The position numbers and the translations under genes are program-made. 64,000 nucleotides of DNA from Mytilus galloprovincialis (taxonomy: Eukaryota; Mollusca; Bivalvia; Mytilida; Mytilidae). The notes beneath the pieces are model-generated. The model was not told where the DNA came from. It did no database searches and was given only the letters and a program-made list of their open reading frames with translations. Each line of letters begins with the position of its first letter. Position 1 is the stretch's first letter. This document shows positions 13,101-21,841 of this stretch, piece by piece. The stretch spans positions 38,406,321 to 38,470,320 of the forward strand of contig NC_134851.1 in NCBI RefSeq assembly GCF_965363235.1. Reading direction: 5' to 3'.

Positions 13101-13544
13101 AGCTTTATTAAATTTATACAAAATAATCTATATTTTTTTTCAGCGATACTAGTGATGGCTGCCGTAGAAAATACAAAAGATTTAGAAGCATTTAAGTGTG
13201 ACGTTGAAAAATCAGTATCAAAAAATAAAATACTTGATGTAGTAATTGAAAACAACACCACTGACGAATTTCTAAGCAGAACTGACAACCAAATAAACAC
13301 AGCAAAACTGATATTCATACTTGTCTCCGATGTGTTCGTGAAACGTTGCTGGCCTGATGTCTCCAAGATGAAAAATTTGAGTTGCGCATTAGTTGATAAA
13401 AATCCTTTGGTAGTTCCTGTGAAAATTATAGGCAATGTCAGATTTCCTATGGGATTACAATCAGCTCATTGTCTTGCCTTTCACAGACGTGACGGTTATT
13501 ACAAGGAAGCACTAGGAAAGGTTTTGAAAGAGATCATGGAATAG
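859..13544 (+). CDS. Gene A: death domain / DED / coiled coil / TIR-like adaptor (5' partial)
   Basis: Eight visible coding exons: 859-1131, 2648-2740, 3022-3096, 4549-4782, 7419-7880, 9008-9043, 11141-11176 and 13144-13544 (stop TAG). All junctions are AG/GT and every intron is in phase 1. Joined, they give about 536 residues: death domain, 31-residue linker, FADD-like death effector domain, coiled coil of about 154 residues, two 12-codon linker exons, and a TIR-like C-terminus. The gene is a paralog of gene B at 31785-51031, with exons in the same order and two domain exons of identical length. The N-terminal exons seen in gene B are missing here, probably because they lie outside the window. 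By family knowledge, death-fold and TIR domains act in homotypic assembly downstream of immune receptors; an innate-immune scaffold role is inference. I know of no named gene with this architecture, so no symbol is given. Confidence 0.82.
1279..1602. repeat. 162-bp tandem duplication in gene A intron
   Basis: Two diverged head-to-tail copies (1279-1440 and 1441-1602). Matching landmarks are 162 bp apart, for example AGTTGTCAA at 1364 and 1526, and ACTxACTT at 1279 and 1441. No coding content. Confidence 0.6.
2222..2436. repeat. Three copies of a 71-bp tandem repeat with an internal palindrome
   Basis: Units start near 2222, 2293 and 2364; TTTGTTACACAGC recurs at exactly 71-bp steps (2229, 2300, 2371). 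Copies differ at only a few positions, so the array is young. Each unit holds an 8-bp inverted repeat, TATGGAAT / ATTCCATA, around a 6-base loop (slightly altered in units 1 and 3). A further inverted fragment of the same motif follows at about 2451-2482. Confidence 0.8.
2648..2740 (+). CDS. Gene A exon: linker between death domain and DED
   Basis: 93 bp, 31 codons, TTGTAG acceptor and GTGAGT donor, phase 1. The peptide contains SISDQEFADVERHL. The paralogous exon in gene B (39979-40059) has SSDKEFEIIKGHL at the same place, which supports both as real. No known domain; probably a helical linker. Confidence 0.7.
3022..3096 (+). CDS. Gene A exon: first helix of the DED
   Basis: 75 bp, 25 codons, phase 1, GTAAGT donor. 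It codes for FDIHEELMRVEREIWRNIT, which aligns with the first helix of FADD-type death effector domains, directly before the helix-2 sequence in the next exon. The gene B equivalent is 41129-41185 (MYVERDIWSNIT). Confidence 0.7.
3543..4350 (+). repeat. Interspersed repeat with GGCGTCC microsatellite (family M5)
   Basis: An element of about 800 bp in the intron between the two DED exons. It starts near CCAAAGGACCAAGTGAGC, carries a GC-rich GGCGTCC/GTC run at about 3592-3640, and ends near GACTCTTAAGAGCCTC. A shorter copy in the opposite orientation lies at about 57192-57690. It has no coding capacity and appears to be a non-autonomous mobile element of the kind common in bivalves. Confidence 0.6.
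4549..4782 (+). CDS. Gene A exon: FADD-like death effector domain, helices 2-6
   Basis: 234 bp, 78 codons, phase 1 at both ends, the same length as the gene B exon 42089-42322. The peptide reads ELQEIKAYL (helix 2), then VDLMQKLHETCLV (helix 4), FGFLKAILKFVN (helix 5) and REDLIQKITALEE (helix 6). The layout L-x-x-IK-x-(Y/F)L, then DLMxxL, and a final R-x-DL motif is that of death effector domains. It is close to the FADD DED, which reads ELTELKFL, GLDLF and RRHDLL at the same places. By family knowledge, DEDs recruit DED-bearing caspases or assemble filaments. Confidence 0.8.
4783..7418. other. Long intron of gene A
   Basis: A 2.6-kb intron. It holds a minus-strand retroelement relic (about 5208-6340); the rest (4783-5200 and 6340-7418) is plain AT-rich sequence with no exon or RNA gene that I can see. 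Confidence 0.6.
5208..6340 (-). mobile_element. Retroelement relic: 3' tail plus reverse-transcriptase C-terminal region
   Basis: On the minus strand, 6340 down to about 6005 matches the reverse-transcriptase C-terminal remnant at 52068-52440, and 5208-5520 matches its 3' tail (shared motifs CACCCGTCGTGTTGCT and AAAGATACxAAAGAGA). The stretch between about 5530 and 6000 is unrelated, probably a later insertion. The element is decayed and clearly not functional. Its retroelement class cannot be settled from this fragment. Confidence 0.55.
7419..7880 (+). CDS. Gene A exon: coiled coil
   Basis: 462 bp, 154 codons, TTTAG acceptor and GTATGT donor, phase 1. The peptide is rich in K, E, Q, L and I with heptad-like spacing from about codon 25 onward, with few prolines or glycines. 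It shares the landmark ELTSKSESCRQKMEECAKQK with gene B (ELATTSESCHQKKKKCEKER), so the two coiled coils are homologous and not merely similar in composition. A role in oligomerisation is inferred. Two conserved cysteines flank the QKxxxC step. Confidence 0.75.
7990..8200 (+). repeat. Interspersed repeat family M2
   Basis: About 210 bp beginning GAAATGGGGAATGTGCCAAA and running through CAACCCGACC, CTTCAATGTAGCGAGAAA and TTCAGTGATAATGAACGCC. Other copies are at about 20450-20665 and 36702-36915 (+), 10298-10372 and 55240-55497 (-), plus a diverged copy at 35410-35600 and a scrap at 13790-13825. It is short, non-coding and recurrent, so SINE- or MITE-like, but I cannot see terminal repeats that would settle which. 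Confidence 0.7.
9008..9043 (+). CDS. Gene A small linker exon (12 codons)
   Basis: 36 bp, phase 1, TTTAATAG acceptor and a weak GTAGTG donor. It codes for VINGDSPVIGKA. Such short symmetric exons between coiled coil and TIR also occur in gene B (45491-45526, also 36 bp). The call rests on frame, splice sites and the paralogous layout; the weak donor lowers confidence. Confidence 0.5.
9581..9873. repeat. Foldback / MITE-like inverted repeats in gene A intron
   Basis: Two adjoining hairpins. 9581-9700 is an imperfect palindrome of about 120 bp: GAATATTAGGGAATATTGTC near its left end mirrors GACAATATTCCCCAATATTC near its right end, around a centre near 9640. 9703-9873 has inverted ends (TTGTATAGCAATATGATATT against AATATTATATTGCTATGCAA). 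Both are typical of small non-autonomous DNA elements. Confidence 0.65.
11141..11176 (+). CDS. Gene A small linker exon (12 codons)
   Basis: 36 bp, phase 1, TTTTATAG acceptor and GTTAGT donor. It codes for EHVDSKPVNEKP, a charged, proline-containing linker before the TIR-like domain. Confidence 0.55.
11340..12275 (+). repeat. Two partial copies of interspersed repeat family M1
   Basis: Copies at about 11340-11610 and 11985-12275, both ending in the family's characteristic tail (GGCCGTACATTGACCTATAA or GGCCATACGGTGACCTATAG, then GAGAGTTGTCTTATTGGCAC or a close variant). They lie in the intron before the last exon of gene A. A short retroelement-tail fragment (about 11855-11960) sits between them. 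Confidence 0.65.
12645..13105 (+). repeat. Near-full copy of repeat family M1
   Basis: Starts near CAAGTACCCGACCACGTCCT, passes through GGATCCCGCTAACATGTTTA and TTTAACCCCGCCAC, and ends at about TTGTCTTATTGGCAAT, only about 40 bp before the last exon of gene A. Other near-full copies: 19140-19618 (+) and 33978-34475 (-). Length is about 460-500 bp. No open frame is shared between copies. Confidence 0.7.
13144..13544 (+). CDS. Gene A terminal exon: TIR-like domain
   Basis: Opens after TTTTTTTTCAG in phase 1 and ends at TAG, giving 133 residues. Layout matches a TIR fold: ILVMAAVENTKDLEAFKCDV (strand A and helix A), LDVVIENN (strand B), DNQINTAKLIFILVSDVFVK (helix B into strand C), KNLSCALVDKNPLVVPVKII (helix C into strand D), and a final YYKEALGKVLKEIM helix. 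The order and the L-(F/I)-I-L-V-S strand are those of TRIF/TICAM-type TIR domains. The usual W-x-x-x-E glutamate of TIR NADases is not seen; the matching stretch is CWPDVSKMKN. An adaptor role is therefore more likely than NADase activity. Homologous to 50592-51031. Confidence 0.78.
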
Positions 13545-13589
13545 TTATACGTTACTTTCTGTATTTATAAATTTTTTATTTTGATTGAT

Positions 13590-14540
13590 TGCCTGGCGTA
13601 TGCGTCAGTACATTCTGCATTTGTAAATTTTGCATTCCTATTGATTGTATTCAATATGCGTCAATATTTGTATTCTAATTGATTGTTTTATTATGTGTCA
13701 ATATTGTATTCTTATGCTTATGTAGTATGTGTCAGTTCTTGTATTTTTATTGAGTGTCTGTTATATGTCAACTATTGTTTTCTAAAAGATTAAAATTGAG
13801 AATGGAAATGGGGAATGTGTCATTTGTCTGTAAAATGTGTCATTTGTGTGTATACTGTGTCAATTCGTGTATTCCAATTGATTAAATTCAGCTCACTGCC
13901 TTACCTTTCACAGACGTGACGGCTATTACAAGGAAGCACTAGGAAAGGTTTTGAGAGAGATCATGGAATAGCTAAATATTACATTATATATTTGTAAAAA
14001 AAAATTATGGTTGATTGCATGTATTATATGTATGCGTCAATACATTCTGTATTTGTAAATTGTGTATTTTGATTGATTACACGTGGTACATTTGTACGCC
14101 AATACATTCTGGTTTTGACAATTTTATATTCTGATAGTATGACTCAATACCTTCTGTATTTGTAAATTGGGTATTTTGAATGATTGCAAATTGGCGTATG
14201 CGTCAATACCTTCTGTATATGTGATTGTGTATTCTAATTGATTACATGTGGTACATGTATGCGTCAATACCTTCTTTATTTGTACTTATTATATTTTGAA
14301 TGATTGCCTGACGTATGCGTCAATACCTACTGTATATGTGATTGTGTATTCTAATTGATTACATGTATGCGTCAATACCTTCTTTTTTTGTACCTTTTAT
14401 ATTTTGATTGATTGCCTGAAGTATGCGTCAATACCTTCTGTATTTTTAAATTTTGTATTTTGATTGATTGCCTGACGTATGCGTCCATACCTTCTGTATT
14501 TGTAAAAGTGTATTCTGAATGATTGCCTGACGTATGCGTA
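13590..14540. repeat. Degenerate tandem array downstream of gene A
   Basis: Many diverged units built on GTATGCGTCAATACCTTCTG, TATTTGTAAATT and TTTTGATTGATTGCCTG, with a spacing of roughly 60-75 bp and some larger units. The block right after the gene A stop codon (about 13545-13640) and the block after the orphan TIR tail (about 13972-14070) match each other. This implies a duplication of about 430 bp that took the end of the last exon with it. Confidence 0.7.
13882..13971 (+). pseudogene. Orphan copy of the TIR C-terminal tail
   Basis: Thirty codons including the stop, running from LNSAHCLTFHRRDGYY to KVLREIME and TAG. It closely matches the last 29 residues of gene A (13458-13544). No upstream part of the TIR exon precedes it, so it cannot make a domain. 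At its start it reads LNSAH, as gene B does (50942 onward), where gene A has LQSAH. It may keep an older sequence or derive from a third paralog. Confidence 0.75.
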
Positions 14541-16080
14541 ATCTTGAATTTAAAATTGACATCATTTTGCTCAATAGTGGAGAATGAAAAATGATTCTCA
14601 CCATTTTTAACGTAACATAGGTTTTAACAGCTACAGGATCACAATGTTGTGCATGTCAACCCAGCTTTGTTACACTACTTACATCTATCAGGACAAGTTT
14701 TCTTGCATCCACATTTGTGTAACTCCTGGAAAGATGTTGCAATTACTGTTAAATTGTGTCCAATTAGGAATTCACATCGCATTTGCATAGTGAATAAGGC
14801 AAAATTTATTGTGTGAAAATATATATTTGGCCCATATTTTACCTCAAATTAAAAAGTTAGCACACATCATGCACATATTCATGAATTTGTCAAAACTAGA
14901 TTAAGGTACCAGGTGTTCAGAAAATAAAACAAATTTCCCATTGAACCAGTTAGCATGGCAACAAACCATGACTAAATTTGAATATTTTGAAAACATCTTT
15001 ATTTTCCATGTTTTTCAACAAATTTTAAGTAGGTTTAAGTTTGGTAAAGTATGTGCGGACTCAAGAAACAACTTTATATTTGGTGAAATTATGTCAATAG
15101 TTATAATAAAGTTTCTCTGAAATCATTTTGTTGTTTCTTGGCTGCGCAGGATGTTTCCACAATGGAAAATCACAATGGAAAACTGCATAAATTCTGCATT
15201 TTTCAGCGTTTTTGTAAAAACGGTACTTATCATGACTTAATTGTGACATCATCAGATAAACATCTTTCTGTTTTTCATTTATATTTCTTGACCCTATTCA
15301 TTTCCAAACATTCTGTGCCAAGTTGAAACAGTTATCAAACATGTTATTTTCTTTTGCCAAAACAAGACCTTTAATGCCCTTTCTCCTTTGTAAATTAGGC
15401 CTTGGGCTTTGCAAAGGGTCTCCTTCATAAATGTACCATGTAGAACCCATAGTTACTGTCAATAGAAAAGGGGAGATGACATAACGTTGACAGAAGTGAA
15501 AGAAAATATATAGCATGTACGAATAGAGATATCGTAAACGAATATCATTATATTTTTGTTTTCCCAGCTTTACAAGCTGAAAGAAGAAGATTTATTCCAA
15601 AATGAACTAATACCCAGACATAACATTATCAAATTTAACACACTGTTTGATTTAAAAAAAACAAAGACACTCAGAAACCTCTGCAATTTTATAAGATGTA
15701 TTGATAGTAAGCTCACCCCTTCTAAACAAACATAATTTAACATATTTATACACAAAAGATATTTCTTTGTACAATTTTAACTTTTCCATTTGACTGTTTT
15801 CTTTTATTCGTTATCTCGTCCGAAATTTTATGCATTTTTATTTTTATTTTTATTGTTTAAACTTCTCTCTAACCTTTGTACTTCCATGATTTTATGAGAA
15901 TAAACTATCTAACATGTAACTAGAATGGGGAATTACTGGAAATAACATGTTCATTAATTTAGAAAATATAATAAAATAGCACTGCATTGTTTTTATGATG
16001 CATTGTGGAATGGTGGTTTTATTTTAATTATTAAAATTATTTGTCAACTTGCATGAAGTATATTTTTTTTATTTGTATAA
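14541..16080. other. Intergenic, no feature recognised
   Basis: AT-rich spacer. Short open frames occur, but none has splice context, composition or motifs suggesting a gene. An AATAAA near 15900 is too isolated to assign to a transcript. Confidence 0.5.
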
Positions 16081-16362
16081 TTATGCCCCATTTATGGGCA
16101 TTATGTTTTCTTGTATGTGCGTCTGTCCGTATGTTCGTTCGTTCGTCCGTCTGTCCCATTTCAGGTTAAAGTTTTTGGTATAGGTAGTTATTGATGAAGT
16201 TGAAGTCCAATCAACTTGAAACTTAGTAAACATGTTCCCTATGATATGTTCTTTCTAAATTTAATGCCAAATTAGAGATTTAATCACATGTTCACGGTGT
16301 ACTGAAGATAGAAAATGATAGTGCGGATGGGGCATCCGTGTACTTGGGACGCATTCTTGTTT
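16081..16362 (+). repeat. Interspersed repeat family M4, copy 1
   Basis: About 280 bp from GCCCCATTTATGGGCATTAT through CAGGTTAAAGTTTTTGGTAT and GAAGTCCAATCAACTTGAAA to GGGACGCATTCTTGTTT. A second copy in the same orientation is at 44536-44790. Non-coding. Confidence 0.75.
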
Positions 16363-16747
16363 TTATCATGTACCATGTGAAATTCCGTTTGAAGCTGAGT
16401 TAATTTTCTACTAATCTAAAAAAAAAAATGCTTGCATGTGAGCATACACCAGATCAAATCCCTGTTGACGAAATGTCTATTTTCTTTCTTTAACAAACTA
16501 CCCTGTCCATTTTGCACATAAAAAGCGTAAGCCTAAGAAAGCGTTTCCCTTAATTCGACTCTTCATGTTAAGCTGATATAAATAGCTTTTACTTAAAATA
16601 CTAGTAAGTTCTAATGCATCTCTGTTGTTTTGTTCCGTAAGCAAGAAATTTGGAGTTATTTATTTTACTGGAGGTGTGATGAGATCGAAGATCATCGAAG
16701 CTGTTGATTATCTCCTTGATAATATTTATGTACGTTTCGGCAACTAA

Positions 16748-18081
16748 GGCCGTGTTCACACCAAACGCCATGTACAGTAAACATGTTTACAATTAGTTTA
16801 ATGTAATGTACACTGGTTTCACATTAAATTTGTTCACATCTATACACCTTGTTTAGTTACCTGTACATAAGAATTGTTCACACTTTTAAACTATATGTCA
16901 TTTAAATGTTCATTACGTAGAACCGAATGCAAAATTTTCAGACAACTTGTCTAGCAGTTAGGGAACGACCATTTGACTACAAAAAAAGGGGGGTCCTGAA
17001 AATATTCTGACCCCCAATTTAAAAAAAAAATCTGGTCATACAGATGAAAAACAAATATTCTGTATCCGGAGTTTATCCATTCATTATAGTCTTAAATATT
17101 GAAAAAAAATATTTGATTGCTAGCATCGAAAAAAATGGATAAAAACGTTCGCACGAAAAAAGTTCTGACTCAGAAAAAATAATAGAACCCCCCCTTTTTT
17201 TAACTTAAGAGGTTCCTCCTTTATGAAAGCAACTTTGATGATTTGCAGTAGTTTAAAGATATTAAATATGTCTCGACTACGAATTAGAAAACGTAGGCTG
17301 CAACTGCGTGCTTATAGACGAAGAAAAAGAATTGAGATATTAAGGATCACTACATTTCTATCTTTTCTGTTTGGTTCGAATGGTATTTCTTCTCTAATGA
17401 GTATTTAGCAAAGGGAGGGGGTTATGTTTTTTTTTATTATTTCTAAGTGTATTTTAATGTATCTGAGATACTAGACAAACACTCCAATTTACCTCACACT
17501 TTTTTAGTAATGCATTTATGAGTGAATCGTTGATTGAGTAAAGACCAGTGGCAAATATTTCCGAGTATGTCCAGTCGATTCAGGAAGACCTTTTCAGGGG
17601 CGATTGCAGCCATTTTAAAAAGTGGGGTCCAAACCCAAGACAAAAGAGGGGGGTCCAACTATATGTCCCCATTCAAATGCATTGATTGTCCAAAAATTGT
17701 GTTTGGAAATGATGATGCTTTGAGTCTTGATAAGGGGTTAATAAAGCTACCTAAAGGTTTTTTTTATTACAAATTTTAAAATATATCAAGTTTAGACAAA
17801 TATTTCGGTATAAAACTTTATTAATAATTATTATAAATATCAATTTTATTCACAAATCGTTTCTTCCTTAAATATGCATAGTAAAACTAATGTTCTAAAT
17901 GCCTAGTTTTGTGTACGCTTAACCTACACAAGGCCTACATTGACTATCGACTGCATGTAGGCAAAACATGATTTACACTATATGTAAACATTGAGTTTTA
18001 TCAATGGGGACGTAATTGTGTTTAGTTTACGTGTGAGTTACACTAACACATCTTCGAGTTTAGGTCAATGTGAACACGGCC
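16748..18081. mobile_element. PIF/Harbinger-like non-autonomous DNA element
   Basis: A 1.33-kb segment with inverted ends GGCCGTGTTCACA at both termini (13 bp exact), flanked on both sides by TAA. That is consistent with the 3-bp target duplication of PIF/Harbinger elements. No transposase is coded. The interior near both ends is rich in GTAAAC/GTTTAC and GTGTA/TACAC motifs, as in subterminal-repeat elements. Inside it, about 16965-17220 and 17580-17660 carry G-run repeat sequence (GGGGGGTCC), probably nested insertions. A short open frame at 17223-17408 is Arg-rich by chance composition. Confidence 0.6.
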
Positions 18082-18344
18082 TAAGTTTATCGACAGGTTG
18101 TTGGTATTCCAATGGGCACTAATTACGCCCCTTTAATAGCAGACTTGTTTTTGTTTTGTTATGAATCACAGTTTATGACCAAACTTAGTAAAGATCCTTC
18201 TAAATTGCATTTAATTGAAAAATATAAACAATACTTACCCTTATCTTGATGATATTTTTTCGTTAAATAATAAAGAAGTTTCTAATATACTGCCAAAATT
18301 TACACAAAGGAACTTACTTTAAATAAATCAAAATTAAACAATAA

Positions 18345-18870
18345 TAACTATTGTTTCTTAGATTGAGATATTTCGGTTTTACACGGCATCTGTGCACCCA
18401 AATTTACGACAAAAGGGACGATTTTTCGTTTCCTATTGTTAATTTTTCCTTTCTTGATAGAGGTGTTCCTTGTGCACCATCTTACGATATTTATATTTCA
18501 CAACTCGTTCGCTATGCCAGTGTCTGTTGTGACGTTTTTTTATTTTAACGAACGTAATCTATGTAGTAATGGTACATTATTACGCCAGGGATTTCGTTAT
18601 CACGAATTACTTAAAACCTTCACTAAGTTCCTCCTTAGATATAAAGATTTGGTTTTGAAGTTTGGTTGTACCTGTAGAAAACTTATTTAAAACGGAATAG
18701 CACATCCTCAGTATTACGTAAAATGTTGTTTATTGTGCCCAAAATTTAGAAAAGATCCTTTAGATAAACTTATTCAAAAAGGTTACCAATTCAACACTGT
18801 AATTAGGTCATTGAATATTGTTTTTTTTATTGGCATTAGCATTGAGTTTGTTATCAGTTAATTAAAAGCT
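18345..18870 (+). mobile_element. Retroelement relic: reverse-transcriptase C-terminal region
   Basis: Codes for fragments such as KRDDFSFPIVNFSFLD and YISQLVRYASVC, the same protein region as the minus-strand relics at 52068-52440 and 6005-6340, but clearly a different subfamily. It is broken in several places and represents an old copy. The element class (Penelope-like, DIRS-like or other) is not decided here. Confidence 0.6.
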
Positions 18871-19139
18871 AACTAAATATTATTGTTATATAGTATTGTA
18901 CATATACACATTCATGGATCTACAATCTGTCGATACTTGTATATTGGAATTGCACAAGGTCATGTCTTTCTCTGACTGTTTATGACGTCTTTTCATACTA
19001 AATCCAATGGATGTTGGATGTGTACTGATTGATTATTTATATTTTAGATGCATGATTTTTTAATAAGTTTTTAGTGGCTTTGAACTAGCTGTCAGTCACT
19101 GCAAGTACCCTCAGACCTGTACTTGGTATGTTTTTGTTG

Positions 19140-19618
19140 TTTGAATAAACAAGTACCCGGCCACGTCCACACTGTTTTTGTTAGATGTTTTTCTATTTGT
19201 ATCCATCTAATGAGTTATGCTTTTTCAACTGATTTTTATAGTTCGTTCTTATGTTGCACTGTTACACCACTGTCCCAGGTTAATGGGAGGGTTGGGATCC
19301 CACTAACATGTTTAACCCCGCCACCTTCTGTATGTATGTGTCTGTCCTAAGTCAGGATCCTGTTATTCAGTTGTTGTCGTTTGTTGATGTGTTACATATT
19401 AGTTTTTGTTCAGTTTTTGTGCATTTATTAGGCCGTTAATTTTCTCGTTTGAATTATTTTACATTTGTCATTTTGGGGCCTTTTATAGCTGACTAAGCGT
19501 ATGGGCTTTGTTCATTGTTGAAGGCCGTACGGTGACCTATAGTTCTTAATTTCTGTGTCATTTTATTTCTGGTGGAGAGTTGTCTCATTGTCAATCATAC
19601 CACATCTTCTCTTTTATA
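19140..19618 (+). repeat. Near-full copy of repeat family M1
   Basis: Runs from CAAGTACCCGGCCACGTCCA through GGGATCCCACTAACATGTTT and GGCCGTACGGTGACCTATAG to TCATACCACATCTTCTC. It is the best-preserved + copy and useful as a reference for the family. Confidence 0.75.
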
Positions 19619-20449
19619 TTTAATAGCTCAACATTCGTATTTTAATGTCAGTATCGAAGTACTGGCTACTGGGTAAAATAAAACGTTGAAATTCCTTAAT
19701 TATCAAAGATAAATCTGCTCTCTTGTTCAATACTCATTTTCAAAGGTTCAGATTTTTTATATAAGCATAAAATCATGTAGAAATCATTTTGACATCCGAC
19801 GTCCATGTTCAAATCTTTCTGGTGCCGTGGGACGTCAGAGAGTTTATTCATATAGAAAACATTAAAATAGTGACTAAGACATAGGCTGCAAGTTTCTGCC
19901 TTTAAATCTCAATAGATTCATGCGAGTTTTTGTAAATTTTTCTCCACGAATACGTTCATTTTAACTATAAATTACCTCAAAACCCCCTTACAGTACAAAC
20001 AAAAACTTCCACCAACCTACCATTTTTTGGCGACGTACTTTCACTTTGAACAAGATGATGCAATCTCGTAATCTTCTTGCAGTCGTGTGACTTAAAGTCC
20101 CCGAAGCTTATACATGCAAATAAGTGTGTGAATCTGTATTAACTACGCCCGTAAGTCCAACTCATCCCACTAGGCGTCAAACAGTCTCGAACTACACTAA
20201 CTCATAGAAGTTAACACGTGTATTATGGATGTATAGTACCAAAACAGTAAAATCTAAAAAGACGTGAAAAATCAATAAAATGGCCAAATAACAACCGTCT
20301 TCAAGTTCCGTTGTAAGCTCGCGGTGATCATTTGATAAGAACCTTATGGTACAGAGACATATGCTGATATGTGTAACAGTTGCAACATTAGAGTTCATAT
20401 TGCTTTGTATTCTCAATCTGCAGCAATTGGTAATGTAAAAATAAGTAAA

Positions 20450-20665
20450 TAAAATTGAAAATTGAAATGGGGAATGTGTTAAAGAGACAACAACCCGATC
20501 AAAGAGAAGACAACAGCCGAAGGGCACCAATGGGTCTTAAATGTAACGAGAAACTCCCGCAACCGGAGGCGCGCTTCAGCTGGCCCCTAAACAAAACTGT
20601 ATACTTGTTCAGTGATAATGGATGTCATACTATACTCCGAAATATACACAAGATGTATGATTGAT
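20450..20665 (+). repeat. Interspersed repeat family M2
   Basis: A well-preserved copy (GAAATGGGGAATGTGTTAAA through CAACCCGATC, ATGTAACGAGAAACTCCCGC and GATAATGGATGTCATACT). Confidence 0.7.
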
Positions 20666-20749
20666 AAAGAGAAAACTCGCCACGAGAGATCAAATAACGT
20701 AGGCCTTCGAAAATTAGCTAAACCCATTCCTCTTAATAACCCATAAATA

Positions 20750-20995
20750 GTTATCAAAGGTACCAGGATTATAATTTAGTACGCCAGACGCGCGTTTCGT
20801 CTACATAAGACTCATCAGTGACGCTCATATCAAAATATTTATAAAGCCAAGCAAGTACAAAGTTGATGAGCATAGAGGATCCAAAATTCCAAAATATTGT
20901 GCCAAATACGGCTAAGCTATGCCTGGGATAAGAAAACCCTTAGTTTTTCGAAAAATTCAAAGTTTTGTAAACAGAAAATTTATAAAAATTACCAC
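20750..20995 (+). repeat. Interspersed repeat family M3
   Basis: Starts CCAGGATTATAATTTAGTAC and includes GCCAGACGCGCGTTTCGTCT and GACTCATCAGTGACGCTC. Other copies: 27775-27880 (+, partial), 40082-40330 (+) and 47231-47310 (+, partial). Non-coding, about 250 bp when full. Confidence 0.7.
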
Positions 20996-21328
20996 ATTAT
21001 TGATATTCATGTCAACCGCAATAAAACAAACAGTCAAACATAAAACAATTCAAACGAGAAAACTAATCAAAGTTGCATAGGTTTATTTGATTCATTGGTC
21101 AGACCTGCATTACTTTTCTGAAATTGTTCCTTAAAATACTGACTTTTGAATTCCACTTAAAAAACAAAACTACTTGCAATTCTTTGCAAACTGCGTGTTT
21201 TCTCAAGATATAAATTCTAAAATATAAAGGTATATACTATTTTTTTCCAGTGGTAATTTACGACGAATTAACAAATACCCGGGAGTTCTAGTACGAAAGA
21301 AGTTTTGATGTCAATTTTATATCTTTAG

Positions 21329-21835
21329 TTAGTCATTATTACGCATGTTATTTAGCACTATTGCTAGACTGCCTTTCCTTGTGACTTCAACAGGTTTTTG
21401 ATATTCATCATCGTCAGATGTTAAGGTTGTCTCGTTTTTCGGGTCTGGTTTATGATAAATTCCATCCGTATCAGTCCATTTCTTTCTATTCTTTGCATTG
21501 TGTACATGACAGGATTTATCAATTATTAGTCCACGTTTCACTTGTAGCGGATGAATTTTACAAATAGTCTTTTGGTCATCTGGTCCGAATTTTATCGTTA
21601 CATAGCAGACCCCTTTTGATGAAGCTGGAAAAAATTCCATAGAAGTATATCTATTCACTAGTGTGTAACCATATTTATCAGGTGAACTCCATTGTGTTTC
21701 TTTATTTACATGGATTCCAAGTCCACCAAAAGCGTCGATTTTTCTGTTTGCAACTTTCTGATATTCGATGTCACAACCAACTTTCACGTACAAATTGTGA
21801 GTACTAGCGTTAGATATAAAAATAGAATTTCCCAT
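21329..21835 (-). CDS. Unknown 168-residue protein, single coding exon
   Basis: Open frame of 168 residues from MGNSIFISNAS to LNNMRNND and TAA. A good splice acceptor (CTTTTTTGCAG) lies just 5' of the ATG on the minus strand, so the coding exon probably follows a 5'-UTR intron. The protein is mixed beta-rich in its first 100 residues (IFISN, LYVKV, YTLVNRY, CYVTIKF) and has a charged Lys/Asp/Thr-rich tail. No signal peptide or membrane segment. The MG-N-S start could suit N-myristoylation, but position 6 is Phe, which fits poorly. I do not recognise the family. Length, composition and lack of repeats in the region favour a real gene. The strand is opposite to genes A and B. Confidence 0.6.
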   Translation of the reverse strand: MGNSIFISNASTHNLYVKVGCDIEYQKVANRKIDAFGGLGIHVNKETQWSSPDKYGYTLVNRYTSMEFFPASSKGVCYVTIKFGPDDQKTICKIHPLQVKRGLIIDKSCHVHNAKNRKKWTDTDGIYHKPDPKNETTLTSDDDEYQKPVEVTRKGSLAIVLNNMRNND

Positions 21836-21841
21836 TATGTT

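Noticed and set aside
12995-13435. 146-codon minus-strand open frame across the TIR exon of gene A
   Set aside because: Antisense shadow of the coding exon. The equivalent antisense frame in gene B (50506-50775) covers a different part and is not conserved as protein.
15138-15326. Open frame beginning MAAQDVSTMENHNGK, considered as a start exon of another adaptor copy
   Set aside because: No death-fold or TIR motif follows, and no phase-1 donor fits the family pattern.
17223-17408. Arg-rich 61-codon open frame, possible small basic protein
   Set aside because: Located within a non-autonomous DNA element, with no start or splice context.
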